A stretch of DNA of 48,876 bases, from assembly GCA_001673575.1 (NCBI GenBank), contig LZME01000111.1:1-48876 (forward strand). The letters run 5' to 3'. Position numbers and translations under genes: made by a program. Of this stretch, positions 1-8,027 are shown piece after piece. The stretch is from Mycolicibacter heraklionensis. Lineage in GTDB: Bacteria > Actinomycetota > Actinomycetes > Mycobacteriales > Mycobacteriaceae. The stretch's first letter is position 1. The number at the start of each line of letters is the position of its first letter. The notes beneath the pieces were generated by a model that saw nothing but the letters and a program-made list of their open reading frames with translations, did no database searches and was not told where the DNA came from.

Positions 1-141
1 GGGGTCCAGTTCGCCGGCTGCGGTGGCAAAAGGTGCGACGAGGACATCGAGCATGTCGTCGAAATCGGCCTGAGCCGACGGGGCAATGGGAGCTAGCGCC
101 AAAAACGCGGCTACTCCGACAACCTTGCTGCGGTGAGACAT
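1..141 (-). CDS. Secreted protein, N-terminal part (runs off left edge)
   Basis: Reading leftwards from an ATG at 141, 47 codons stay open to the window edge. The product begins MSHRSKVVGVAAFLALAPIA and continues PSAQADFDDMLDVL. This looks like a Sec signal peptide: a short basic start, a hydrophobic core at about residues 7-20, and a likely signal peptidase site after Ser-Ala-Gln-Ala (about residue 25). A purine-rich GAAGGAG lies about 10 bases before the ATG and fits a ribosome binding site. The mature start (ADFDDMLDVLVAPFATAAGELDP) resembles the acidic start of small secreted mycobacterial PE/PPE-neighbourhood proteins, but too little is visible to name a family. Confidence 0.7.
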   Translation of the reverse strand, partial: MSHRSKVVGVAAFLALAPIAPSAQADFDDMLDVLVAPFATAAGELDP

Positions 142-187
142 TCCGACGCGCTCCTTCTGCAGGCCTCAATCCTGAGGTGTAGCTAAG

Positions 188-217
188 AAGGTAGTTCGCG
201 GGTTTAGTGTTGCGCAA
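188..217 (-). promoter_or_regulatory. Putative promoter of the secreted-protein gene
   Basis: On the minus strand TTGCGC (217-212) and TACCTT (193-188) are separated by 18 bases. They fit a sigma-A-like -35 and a mycobacterial TANNNT -10 upstream of the ATG at 141. Assigned by eye only. Confidence 0.35.
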
Positions 218-585
218 GGTTGCCACGCAAAGCCGGTGCTTCAGCGCGCAAGAGCTCCCGGGGGGAGCCCGATCAACATTGCGTCGCGGCGCGAATCCAC
301 TGACGCCGAGCTTCGCTCTGCCCGACCTCAGCTGCTGCCGCGCGAAGCAGGCGGATAACCCGCTGGTGGTCGCCGTGGCCGACTTGTGGCTCAACCGGTA
401 GATACTTCTGTGTCTTCATGTGTGAATACCCCCTGCAGGTCACGCAACGAGAACTGCAGTACCCGACCGCTGTGGGTGGGCGGTCAGCGCACGTATCGGT
501 CAACGCCGGCGGGGACGAAAACTATCCCGATTCAGCCGAATAAAACGGTGAGGGTGCACACGCGTGAGCGAAGACGTGACCGGCG
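218..585. other. Intergenic stretch without a supported gene
   Basis: The gap between the secreted-protein start (141) and the end of the F420-type oxidoreductase (586) is about 440 bases. It holds the promoter listed above. The short open frames on both strands have no recognisable start signal, family resemblance or neighbour in an operon. I see no RNA gene, repeat or clear terminator here. Confidence 0.5.
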
Positions 586-1458
586 TCACCCCGCCTTGGC
601 GATGACGTGCTCGGCGAACCGCTCCAGGTTGCGGATCTTGGTGTCCAGCGGCTCGGTGTCGGGACCGACGATATAGGGCACCCGGAAGCCGACGATGACG
701 TCGGTAACGCCCTTGTCCTCCAGGCGCTTGATGCCGTCGAGGGTGAATCCGTCGACCGAGATCACGTGGATCTCGAACGGGTCATCGGCGCGGCCCGCTT
801 CCTCGCGAAGTTGCTTGAGTCGGGTGATGAGTCCATCGAGCTCGGCCGGGTCGCCGCCGCCGTGCATCCAGCCGTCGTGGCGTGCTGCGCGGCGTAGTGC
901 GGCTTCGGCGTGGCCACCGATCAGGATCGGGATCGGCTGCGTCGGTGCCGGGGTCATTTTGGTCTTGGGGATGTCGTAGAACTCGCCGTGGAACTCGAAG
1001 TAGTCGCCGGTGGTGAGGCCCTGGATGATCTCGATGCACTCATCCATCCGCTTGCCGCGCCGGGCGAACGGCACCCCCATCAGTTCGTAATCCTCCGGCC
1101 ACGGGCTGGTGCCCACGCCCAGGGCCAGCCGGTTGTTGATCATCGCGGCCAGCGAGCCGGCCTGCTTGGCGACCAAGGCCGGCGGGCGGATCGGCAGCTT
1201 GACCACGAACGGGGTGAACCGCAGCGTGCTGGTGACCGCGCCCAATGCTGCGATCAAGACGAAGGTCTCGATGAAGGCCTTGCCGTCGAGGAACTCCCGG
1301 TTGCCGTCGGGGGTGTACGGGTATTTCGAGTCTGATTCGTACGGGTAGGCGACGCTGTCGGGGATCGTCATGCTGTGGTACCCGGCGGCCTCGGCGGCTT
1401 TGGCGAGAGGAATGTAATAGCTCGGGTCGGTCATCGCTTCGGCGTAGGTGAACCGCAC
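586..1458 (-). CDS. LLM-class F420-dependent oxidoreductase
   Basis: The product is 290 residues with a luciferase-like monooxygenase TIM-barrel fold. Visible family features are the N-terminal strand (FTYAEAMTDPSYYIPLAKAAE), the first-third segment LRFTPFVVKLPIRPPALVAK, then LGVGTSPWPEDYELMGVPF and PIPILIGGHAEAALRRAARHDGW, which is the usual cofactor-binding half. Such enzymes typically use the deazaflavin F420 rather than FMN in mycobacteria; the substrate is unknown. The open frame continues upstream, but a GTG at 1458 preceded by GAGGAG is the best start and matches the family N-terminus. The gene follows the DUF4873/AurF pair on the same strand after an 83-base gap, so it may share their transcript. 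Family certain, function open. Confidence 0.88.
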   Translation of the reverse strand: MRFTYAEAMTDPSYYIPLAKAAEAAGYHSMTIPDSVAYPYESDSKYPYTPDGNREFLDGKAFIETFVLIAALGAVTSTLRFTPFVVKLPIRPPALVAKQAGSLAAMINNRLALGVGTSPWPEDYELMGVPFARRGKRMDECIEIIQGLTTGDYFEFHGEFYDIPKTKMTPAPTQPIPILIGGHAEAALRRAARHDGWMHGGGDPAELDGLITRLKQLREEAGRADDPFEIHVISVDGFTLDGIKRLEDKGVTDVIVGFRVPYIVGPDTEPLDTKIRNLERFAEHVIAKAG

Positions 1459-1541
1459 GTCGTCTCCTCGGTCTTTCGGTGGTGGGGCGCTGTTCTCTGC
1501 ATAGCAGACTGGCCCGCCGCGACCGGAGTGGGGGAGTGCGT

Positions 1542-2267
1542 TCACATACGTGGCGGCATCGCGATCTCGACGTCTTCCAAGGGATACGGCGGATATCCAG
1601 CGGCGCCGATCACGGTCAGGGTGCCCCACGGTGTCCGCTCGGCGACGCGCCCTTGCGCGGTGTGATCGCCAATCCGGATGCTGACCTTCGAGCCGGTGAC
1701 GCTCGCTCCCGGAAGGTCATTGAAAAACATTCCCTGCCAATGGTATTGGCCATCAATCGGATCGAAGTGGCCGGTCAGGCGGACTTGCGTCGGGTAATCC
1801 TCGCCGTTGTGGGTGAGAACCGCTGGGCCATCGTAGGTTTCTGCGTTCTCCAAATCAACGCCACCGCACCCGCTGAGGTAGAACCGGGAGATCCCCCGGG
1901 TCGGCAGCACCGGGTGCACCCGCAGCCGTGGCGAGCGAGACTCGATGCGGCTGGCCCCGCTACGCCGTAGGGCATCGATGACCCCGGCTACATACCGGGC
2001 CTGCCGATGGGTGTGCGGGCCGGGGATGTGGAAGCGGTTGGGGACTCCGTGCCTGGCGACAGCGTCGTCGGTTGAGGCGGCGGTGCCGATCAGCGTGCGG
2101 GCGGTCAGCTCTTTGCCGTCGGCGGTGATCACCGTCCAGGTGTCGGTACGGCTGTCGAATCGGGTGGTCACGTTCGTCGCGTCGACGGCGCGGACGCCGT
2201 CGATCAACCCGTGCAGGGGCGTCGGGTCGCCCAGCACCAGCACGTCGAGGACGCCGTTGCGGCTCAC
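1542..2267 (-). CDS. DUF4873 domain protein, coupled to diiron oxygenase
   Basis: The product is 241 residues. The C-terminal half (from about residue 135: YLSGCGGVDLENAETYDGPA, then TQVRLTGHFDPIDGQYHWQG and TPWGTLTVIGAAGYPPYPLE) matches my recollection of DUF4873. In mycobacteria that domain is often attached to flavin monooxygenases. The N-terminal half (VLDVLVLGDPTPLHGLIDGV, TLIGTAASTDDAVARHGVPN) looks like a reduced nucleotide-binding or scaffold segment, not a full FAD domain, since no GxGxxG is visible. The chosen GTG start at 2267 overlaps the stop of the upstream AurF-like gene (GTGA), implying translational coupling and a shared pathway. Position relative to fpg resembles M. tuberculosis Rv0943c (annotated as a monooxygenase), from memory. 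Catalytic activity is not shown. Confidence 0.72.
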   Translation of the reverse strand: MSRNGVLDVLVLGDPTPLHGLIDGVRAVDATNVTTRFDSRTDTWTVITADGKELTARTLIGTAASTDDAVARHGVPNRFHIPGPHTHRQARYVAGVIDALRRSGASRIESRSPRLRVHPVLPTRGISRFYLSGCGGVDLENAETYDGPAVLTHNGEDYPTQVRLTGHFDPIDGQYHWQGMFFNDLPGASVTGSKVSIRIGDHTAQGRVAERTPWGTLTVIGAAGYPPYPLEDVEIAMPPRM

Positions 2268-3166
2268 AGGAATCCGGCCCGCCGCCACATCCGCCGGGCC
2301 AGCCCGCCCATCAGTCCGACTTCGGTGAAGAACGCGGCCAGCGGCGCGAACGACGAGCGGGACGCCGCGTGGAAGTGCGGGTTGGCCCGCGCCACCCGGC
2401 GAGCTTCGCGACCGTCCAGCCCGACGCGGTTATAGACGACCGGCAGGGTGAACAGGTGGCGGTAGAACGGTCCGCCGACGCCCTGCAGGTTGGCCAACAG
2501 CATCCGGCGGTAGCGGGGCATCGCCGGGACACTGCGCCGCAGACCGTCGCGGGCGTACTGAATGTGGCGGGCTTCTTCGGTGACATGGATGCGCATCACC
2601 CGCCGCACGATCGGCTGCAGGTCCGGGTCGTCGAGGATCTGGCGCTGCAGCGCGTCAAAGATCTCCTCGCCGACCAGTGCCGCTCCCCACAAGATGCTCC
2701 CGCGGAACAGGAATGGAAGCGCGTTGATGACGATGCGCTGATGCAGGCGCGGGCGTACCGGCACGCCGCCGATCCGGTCAATGGTCTTGCCGAACATCAG
2801 CATGTGGCGGGTCTCGTCACCCAGTTCGGTCAGCGAGTAGTGGGTGGTGCGTGCGGTGGGGTTCTTGTGCATCATGTCGCGCAGCAGTGCCTGGTTGAGG
2901 ATGTTCTCGAACCAGATGCCGGCCGACAGGACATTGACCAGCTCCTGGCGTGACATCTCGATCTGCTGTTCGCGGGTCATGGACTCCCACAGGCCGGTGC
3001 CGTAGAGGGTGCACATCCGTGGCGGCAGGAAGAACTTGTCCTCCTCCAGCGGGGCGTCCCAGTCGATGTCGACGACCGGTGCGTAAGACTTCTTCACCGA
3101 GCCCTTCAGCAGGCGCTCGGCAAATTCCTCCCGGGTTGGTTCGCTCGGCCGCACCGCAGTGGTCAT
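2264..3166 (-). CDS. AurF-type diiron oxygenase
   Basis: The product is 300 residues, all-helical and ferritin-like. It carries the carboxylate/histidine ligand pattern of the AurF (p-aminobenzoate N-oxygenase) family: Glu88 in IWFENIL, Glu118-x2-His121 in LGDETRHM, Glu167/168 in LVGEEIF, His194, and Glu198-x2-His201 in TEEARHIQ. AurF enzymes use a di-iron centre and O2 to oxidise amines or C-H bonds; mycobacterial members have no known substrate. The ATG at 3166 is preceded by AAGGGA at a good distance and by a near-consensus promoter (3197-3225). It is first gene of a coupled pair with the DUF4873 protein, possibly with the F420-type oxidoreductase as third member. Confidence 0.85.
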   Translation of the reverse strand: MTTAVRPSEPTREEFAERLLKGSVKKSYAPVVDIDWDAPLEEDKFFLPPRMCTLYGTGLWESMTREQQIEMSRQELVNVLSAGIWFENILNQALLRDMMHKNPTARTTHYSLTELGDETRHMLMFGKTIDRIGGVPVRPRLHQRIVINALPFLFRGSILWGAALVGEEIFDALQRQILDDPDLQPIVRRVMRIHVTEEARHIQYARDGLRRSVPAMPRYRRMLLANLQGVGGPFYRHLFTLPVVYNRVGLDGREARRVARANPHFHAASRSSFAPLAAFFTEVGLMGGLARRMWRRAGFL

Positions 3167-3196
3167 GACGCAATCCCTTCTCGCTCGGACTTGTAA

Positions 3197-3225
3197 AAAC
3201 TAGGAGCCGCACCAAGACATGTCAA
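3197..3225 (-). promoter_or_regulatory. Sigma-A-type promoter of the AurF-like gene
   Basis: On the minus strand a perfect TTGACA (3225-3220) is followed after exactly 17 bases by TAGTTT (3202-3197), a TANNNT -10 box. Transcription would start near 3190, giving a leader of about 25 bases before the ATG at 3166. Confidence 0.6.
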
Positions 3226-3246
3226 TACCGACGGTACCGGATACCG
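3225..3246. promoter_or_regulatory. Repeat-containing operator candidate next to the -35 box
   Basis: Two direct ATACCG hexamers (3225-3230 and 3241-3246) flank a GGTACC palindrome inside ACGGTACCGG (3231-3240). The block touches the -35 hexamer, a common place for a repressor or activator site. The core ACGGTACCG recurs in the tetR-mmpS operator at 11418-11433. No regulator can be assigned from sequence. Confidence 0.35.
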
Positions 3247-3423
3247 CGGGTTCTTTGTGTGATGCCCGTCACGCGGCCTGGCCTGGCCGTATCTGGGGGG
3301 TGCGGGCCCGCGCCGAGGCTGCCGGGAGCTGGCTTTGAGTCGGTCTAGGCGTCGACGGGCTTCCGGCCCGACGCAATTGACAAAGTCAGGTTCTCGGCGT
3401 TCGCCCCGTGGCAAGATCTGCGC

Positions 3424-3816
3424 ATGGGACCCTTCCTGCTCCGCGCCGCGCTGACCGGACTCGCCTTGTGGATCGTCACCCAGATCGTTCCGGGGATCGA
3501 GATCGTCGGCGGCGACACCACGCTGCAACGGGTGGGCGTCATCTTCGTCATCGCGTTGATCTTCGGGCTGGTGAATGCCTTCATCAAACCGGTGGTGCAG
3601 CTGCTGTCGATACCGCTGTACATCGTCACCCTGGGGCTGTTCCACATTGTGGTCAATGCGCTGATGCTCTGGATCACCGCGTGGATCACCGACAAGACGG
3701 CCAAACACTGGGGCCTCTACATCGCCGATTTCTGGTGGGACGCGATCTGGGCGGCGATCGTTCTGTCGCTGGTGGGCTGGGTGTTGTCGCTAGTCGCCGG
3801 ACGCATCGTCAGATAA
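3424..3816 (+). CDS. Phage-holin-family-4-type small membrane protein
   Basis: The 130-residue product has about four hydrophobic segments (residues 5-25, 38-60, 63-88, 105-127) and the arrangement FGLVNAFIKPVVQLLSIPLY then TLGLFHIVVNALMLWITAWI. This is typical of the conserved membrane family often labelled phage holin family 4 (PF04020-type). Despite the name these are chromosomal membrane proteins of unknown role and there is no phage context here. The ATG at 3424 gives a normal length. The gene is followed after 18 bases by the Fpg/Nei gene on the same strand. Confidence 0.75.
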   Translation: MGPFLLRAALTGLALWIVTQIVPGIEIVGGDTTLQRVGVIFVIALIFGLVNAFIKPVVQLLSIPLYIVTLGLFHIVVNALMLWITAWITDKTAKHWGLYIADFWWDAIWAAIVLSLVGWVLSLVAGRIVR

Positions 3817-3834
3817 ACGGGCAGACTCGGGGGC

Positions 3835-4698
3835 ATGCCGGAGCTGCCCGAGGTCGAAGCACTCGCCGATCATCTGCGTCGGCACGCGACTGGTTGCACC
3901 ATCGGCCGGATCGACGTGGCGGCGCTGTCGGTGCTCAAGACGTTCGACCCGCCGCCGACGGCCTTGCACGGTCAGCAGGTGACCGGCGCGCACCGCTGGG
4001 GCAAGTATCTGGGATTGCAGGTCGGTGAGCTGTCCTTGATCGCCCACCTGTCCAGGGCGGGTTGGCTGCGCTGGTCGGATCAGCTGGCGGCGGCGCCGCT
4101 GCGACCGGGCAAGGGACCGATCGCGCTGCGGGTGCACCTGGGCGTCCCGGGGCAGGCCCCCGGCTTCGATCTCACCGAAGCCGGCACCCAGAAGAGGCTC
4201 GCGGTCTGGTTGGTCGACGATCCGGTCAAGGTGCCGGGCATCGCCACACTGGGGCCGGATGCGCTGGCGATCAACGCCGACGCGCTGGCTGGATTGCTGG
4301 CCGGCAATACCGGTCGCATCAAAACCGTCCTGACCGATCAGAAGGTGATCGCCGGAATCGGCAACGCCTACAGCGACGAGATCCTGCACACCGCCCGGCT
4401 GTCGCCGTTCGCCACCGCCGGCAAACTGTCGACGGCCCAGCTGACCGCATTGCACGACGCCATGCACACCGTGCTGACCGACGCCGTCACCCGCTCGGTC
4501 GGCCAGCAGGCCGCCACCTTGAAGGGGGAGAAGCGCTCGGGTCTGCGGGTTCACGCCCGAACCGGGCTGCCGTGCCCGGTATGCGCCGACACGGTTCGGG
4601 AAATATCTTTCGCCGATAAGTCATTTCAGTACTGCCCTACCTGCCAGACCGGCGGCAAGGTGCTGGCCGACCGACGGATGTCGCGACTGCTCAAGTAA
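3835..4698 (+). CDS. Fpg/Nei-family DNA glycosylase
   Basis: The 287-residue protein begins MPELPEVE, giving the catalytic Pro2 and Glu3 of the formamidopyrimidine-DNA glycosylase family. Lys57 lies in HRWGKYLGL, the conserved DNA-contact lysine region. The helix-two-turn-helix segment includes LTDQKVIAGIGNAYSDEILH, and a C-terminal zinc finger has Cys247, Cys250, Cys267 and Cys270. It should excise oxidised bases and cleave abasic sites. The length is normal and all key residues are present. By position it corresponds to M. tuberculosis Rv0944 (from memory, a much shorter gene there), so here the enzyme looks intact. Substrate range (Fpg-like or Nei-like) cannot be set from the sequence. Confidence 0.9.
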   Translation: MPELPEVEALADHLRRHATGCTIGRIDVAALSVLKTFDPPPTALHGQQVTGAHRWGKYLGLQVGELSLIAHLSRAGWLRWSDQLAAAPLRPGKGPIALRVHLGVPGQAPGFDLTEAGTQKRLAVWLVDDPVKVPGIATLGPDALAINADALAGLLAGNTGRIKTVLTDQKVIAGIGNAYSDEILHTARLSPFATAGKLSTAQLTALHDAMHTVLTDAVTRSVGQQAATLKGEKRSGLRVHARTGLPCPVCADTVREISFADKSFQYCPTCQTGGKVLADRRMSRLLK

Positions 4699-4747
4699 TT
4701 CTCCGACCTGATTTCGGCAGACTGCGGACGTCGTTAAGCTGCCCCTT

Positions 4748-5497
4748 GTGACCCGTCAGAGAATCCTCATCACCGGTGCCAGTTCGGGACTGGGCGCCGG
4801 CATGGCTCGCGTTTTCGCTGCGCAGGGACGAGACCTGGCCCTGTGCGCCCGCCGGACGGACCGACTTGATGAACTGAAAGCCGAACTGACAGAAAAATTT
4901 CCAGCAATCAATGTAGCGGTGGCTGCACTCGACGTAAATGACCACGACGCAATACCCAAGGTGTTCAACCACTTCGTCGCCCAGCTGGGTGGACTCGACC
5001 GGGTCATCGTCAATGCCGGCATCGGCAAGGGCGCCCCGCTCGGATCCGGCAAGCTGTGGGCCAACAAGGCCACCATTGAAACGAACTTGTTGGCCGCGCT
5101 GGTGCAGATCGAGACCGCGCTGGAGATATTCAAGTCCGCCGGCACCGGCCACCTGGTGCTTATCTCATCGGTGTTGGGCAACAAGGGGGTTCCCGGCGTC
5201 AAGGCGGCGTACGCCGCCAGCAAGGCCGGGGTCTCGTCGCTGGGGGAGTCGCTGCGTGCGGAGTACTCGCGCGGACCGATCAAGGTGACCGTGCTGGAGC
5301 CGGGCTACATCGAATCGGAGATGACCGCGAAATCTGCGTCCACCCTGTTGATGGTGGACAACGAATCCGGGGTCAAGGCCATGGTGCGTGCCATCGAACG
5401 CGAAACCGGCCGCGCCGTTGTTCCGTCCTGGCCGTGGGTCCCGCTGGTATGGCTACTGCGCCGCTTGCCGCCGCAGTACACCAAACGCTTCGCCTGA
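4748..5497 (+). CDS. Short-chain dehydrogenase/reductase (Rv0945-like)
   Basis: The 249-residue Rossmann-fold protein has the nucleotide motif TGASSGLG (residues 9-16), NAG at 89-91, Ser140/141, and the catalytic Tyr155-x3-Lys159 pair (YAASK). ARR near residues 34-36 after the second strand suggests a preference for NADP(H). The start is GTG at 4748, which puts the glycine motif at the usual distance. Substrate unknown. Its place between the fpg-like gene and pgi matches M. tuberculosis Rv0945, but here the cysTW/mmpSL block has been placed between it and pgi. Confidence 0.9.
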   Translation: MTRQRILITGASSGLGAGMARVFAAQGRDLALCARRTDRLDELKAELTEKFPAINVAVAALDVNDHDAIPKVFNHFVAQLGGLDRVIVNAGIGKGAPLGSGKLWANKATIETNLLAALVQIETALEIFKSAGTGHLVLISSVLGNKGVPGVKAAYAASKAGVSSLGESLRAEYSRGPIKVTVLEPGYIESEMTAKSASTLLMVDNESGVKAMVRAIERETGRAVVPSWPWVPLVWLLRRLPPQYTKRFA

Positions 5498-5513
5498 TCG
5501 GTTCCCGCTCGGG

Positions 5514-6344
5514 TCAGCGGGTCATCCACTCCAGGGCCTTGGCCCGGCGGCGGTAGATCAGCAGCACCGCCTTGGCGATCAAGAACGCCACGGCCACCCC
5601 CATCAGCAGCGTGGACACGGCGTAGGCGCCGTACTCGGCCCCGCGGTGGTAGCGATCGTTGACCAGCAGGGTCAGGGTCTGCGAGTGTCCCGGCAGGTTC
5701 GATGACACCATGATGACAGCGCCGAACTCGCCGAGTGTGCGCGCCGTGGTCAACACGACGCCGTAGGTCAGTCCCCACCGGATCGACGGCAGCGTGACCC
5801 GCCACAGCGTTTGCCACGCGTTGGAACCCAGCGTTGCTGCGGCCTGCTCCTGTTCGATTCCGATCTCCACGAGCACCGGCTGGACCTCGCGTACCACAAA
5901 CGGCAGCGTGACGAAGATGCTGGCCAGCACCATCCCGGGCAGCCCGAAGATGATCTTGAATCCCAGGTTGTTCTCGACGAAGCCCAGCGCCCCCGACGAC
6001 CCCCACAATGCGATCAGGGCGACCCCGACGATGATCGGCGAGACTGCAAACGGCAGGTCCAGGATGGCCTGAAGGATTGATCGACCCCGGAATTTGTTGC
6101 GCACCAGCAGGATCGACGTTGACACACCGAACAAGGCGTTCAGCGGCACCACGATGATCACCAGTAGCAGCGACAGCTTCAGCGCCGATATCGCCGCGGG
6201 AGTGCTGATCCAGGCCCAAAAATGGGCCAACCCATGCTCAAACGTTCGGTACAGAATCACCGACACCGGGGCGATCAGCATGACACCGATATAGATCAAG
6301 ACGGTGAAGCGCAGCAGGTGACGCTTCTCCAGCCGCGCTGTCAC
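5514..6344 (-). CDS. cysW: Sulfate/thiosulfate ABC transporter permease CysW
   Basis: The 276-residue inner-membrane permease has six hydrophobic spans and the binding-protein-dependent transport signature (EQEQAAATLGSNAWQTLWRV, the EAA loop that contacts the ATPase). The segment ILDLPFAVSPIIVGVALIAL is characteristic of CysW. The GTG start at 6344 overlaps the cysT stop (GTGA), so the two permeases are translationally coupled. A functional sulfate importer also needs the ATPase CysA and the binding protein SubI/Sbp. Neither is present in this window, and the gene downstream (SDR) is convergent, so the pair must borrow partners encoded elsewhere or be an orphan duplicate. Confidence 0.88.
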   Translation of the reverse strand: MTARLEKRHLLRFTVLIYIGVMLIAPVSVILYRTFEHGLAHFWAWISTPAAISALKLSLLLVIIVVPLNALFGVSTSILLVRNKFRGRSILQAILDLPFAVSPIIVGVALIALWGSSGALGFVENNLGFKIIFGLPGMVLASIFVTLPFVVREVQPVLVEIGIEQEQAAATLGSNAWQTLWRVTLPSIRWGLTYGVVLTTARTLGEFGAVIMVSSNLPGHSQTLTLLVNDRYHRGAEYGAYAVSTLLMGVAVAFLIAKAVLLIYRRRAKALEWMTR

Positions 6345-7225
6345 TCGGCCTCCTCTTCGCGCTTGGCTGCACGCCCACCCACGGTCCGCAGCAGCACCAG
6401 GACCGCGAACGAGATCGCCAACAACACGATCGAAATCGCCGCCGCGCTGGTGTGGTCGTCGTTCTCGATCAGCGAGCGAATCCACTGCGACGACACCTCG
6501 GTCTTGCCCGGCACGGCACCGCCGATCGTCACGACCGAGCCGAACTCGGCCACGCACCGCGAGAACGCAAGTCCGGCACCGGTCAACAACGCCGGCTGCA
6601 ACGACGGCAGCACCACCGTCTTGAAGGTGACCAGGCGCGTCGCGCCGAGTGCCGCAGCCGCTTCCTCGACGTCGCGGTCGATCTCCATCAGCACCGGCTG
6701 GACGGCACGGACCACCAGTGGCAGCGTGACGAAGGCCAGTGCCATCGCGACGCCTGGCGGGGTGTGCTGCAGATGAATGCCGATCGGACTGGAGTTGCCG
6801 TAGAGGGCGAGCATCACCAAGCTGGTGACGATTGTCGGCAGCGCAAACGGCAGATCGATCAGCGCATCGATCACTCCCTTTCCGGCGAAGTCGTCGCGCA
6901 CCAGTACCCAGGCGGTCGCCAAGCCGAACACCACGTCGAGCACGGTGACCAAGACCGAAATCGTCAGTGTCACGCGAAACGATTCGAGTGCCGCGTGCGA
7001 GGTGACGGCCAGCCGGAAGCCGTTCCAGCCCCTGCCGCCGGCCTGCCACGCGATGGCGACCAACGGCAGCAGCACGATCACCGACAGCCACAGCGTGGTC
7101 ACGCCGATGCGCAGTGGCGTGATGACGGACCGGCGCGGGGTGGCGGGCTGGGCAGCGGCGGCCTCCGCCACCGCCGTGCCGGGCTCGACACGCTGCGCCG
7201 GGTCGAGGGGCGTCGCGACTGTCAT
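6341..7225 (-). CDS. cysT: Sulfate/thiosulfate ABC transporter permease CysT
   Basis: The 294-residue permease has the CysT/CysU features: ALIDLPFALPTIVTSLVMLA, the EAA loop EAAAALGATRLVTFKTVVLP, and six hydrophobic spans. It forms the channel with CysW. The frame is open a little further upstream to a TTG at 7264, but the ATG at 7225 gives the usual cytoplasmic N-terminus; neither start has a strong ribosome binding site. The start is followed by an Ala-Pro-rich stretch of about 30 residues before the first membrane span. No cysA or subI adjoins it. In M. tuberculosis these genes form a subI-cysT-cysW-cysA1 cluster elsewhere (from memory), so this two-gene fragment is unusual. Confidence 0.87.
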   Translation of the reverse strand: MTVATPLDPAQRVEPGTAVAEAAAAQPATPRRSVITPLRIGVTTLWLSVIVLLPLVAIAWQAGGRGWNGFRLAVTSHAALESFRVTLTISVLVTVLDVVFGLATAWVLVRDDFAGKGVIDALIDLPFALPTIVTSLVMLALYGNSSPIGIHLQHTPPGVAMALAFVTLPLVVRAVQPVLMEIDRDVEEAAAALGATRLVTFKTVVLPSLQPALLTGAGLAFSRCVAEFGSVVTIGGAVPGKTEVSSQWIRSLIENDDHTSAAAISIVLLAISFAVLVLLRTVGGRAAKREEEAE

Positions 7226-7580
7226 CGGCCGGATCCGAAAGAAGAATGCATGCTGGCCTTCCAATGCCCGAGATGTTCGGCACCGGTCACCGAAAGTGAC
7301 TACCGAGAATTAGCAAGTGGCGGGGGAGTCAGCGACAACAGTGCACAAAACCCGCGACGCCGCTCCCGAGGGCGCCGCGACGGCCGAACGCCCTTGCGGC
7401 GCACCGCCCAACACGGGATGGCATCTGCATGGCGGGTAGCTTAAGGAAACCTGGACGTCGAAATCTTTGTCGTGCCGCGATAGGTTTTCCGGCCGGAATG
7501 CAATCTGTCGCACTTCAGCAGGGTCGACATTGCCGGCCGGCGGCAAAAAGTCAGCGTGAGGGAAATTCCGAAGGCTCTGG
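7226..7580. other. Non-coding stretch upstream of cysT
   Basis: About 355 bases separate the cysT start from the end of the DUF5078 gene. A perfect five-base inverted repeat, GTCAC-CGAAA-GTGAC, lies at 7286-7300, about 60 bases upstream of cysT, and could be a protein-binding site or small hairpin. No open frame here resembles a sulfate-binding protein or anything else. I see no riboswitch I can name. Confidence 0.4.
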
Positions 7581-8027
7581 CTACTTCCAGTCCCAGACCG
7601 ACATGTCGTCTGCCGGATAGTTCATGCAGATGTCGGTGGTACGGGCGGCCACACCTTTGTTGTTGAAGAACAGTTTGGCCCAGTTGGGCCAGCGCCACGA
7701 CATGGTTTCGAAGAAGGCGTTGGTGGCGGTGTCCTCGGAATATTGGCGGCGGCCCGCGTAGTCCATGGCGAAGAACCAGTGGATGCGGTCCCGGGCGCCT
7801 TGCTGGTCGGCGGCCGGCTTGTTGTTGTAGTCGATCATGTAGCGCTCGTAGTAGACCGGCGCGACGTCGCGGGCTGCGGCCATGACCTGTTCGGCCGAAC
7901 AGGGGGTGCGCAGGATCCGGCTGGGGATCGGGTAGTCGTCGGTGGCGTCGGCGGCCACGACACCGGCGGTGGTCACGGCGCCGATCAGGGCTGCTGCGGC
8001 GATGCCGAGGTGGACTGCATATTTCAC
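7581..8027 (-). CDS. DUF5078 secreted protein, coupled to MmpL
   Basis: The 148-residue product has a signal peptide (MKYAVHLGIAAAALIGAVTT, cleavage probably after VVA near residue 26). The mature domain carries IPSRILRTPCSAEQ, PVYYERYMIDYNNKPAADQQ, IHWFFAMDYAGRRQYSEDTA and WPNWAKLFFNNKG, the pattern I associate with DUF5078, a small mycobacterial exported family. Its GTG start at 8027 overlaps the mmpL stop (GTGA), so it is translated with the transporter. Two cysteines remain in the mature protein (CSAEQ and ICMNY), possibly a disulfide. By context it is an accessory or periplasmic partner of the MmpS/MmpL exporter; its biochemical role is unknown. Confidence 0.8.
   Translation of the reverse strand: MKYAVHLGIAAAALIGAVTTAGVVAADATDDYPIPSRILRTPCSAEQVMAAARDVAPVYYERYMIDYNNKPAADQQGARDRIHWFFAMDYAGRRQYSEDTATNAFFETMSWRWPNWAKLFFNNKGVAARTTDICMNYPADDMSVWDWK

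Noticed and set aside
3424..3816. Prophage remnant suggested by the holin-family name
   Set aside because: The family is chromosomal and widespread; no integrase, capsid, lysin or att site is nearby.
7226..7580. Remnant of a sulfate-binding protein gene (subI) upstream of cysT
   Set aside because: None of the frames shows a lipoprotein signal or recognisable binding-protein segments.
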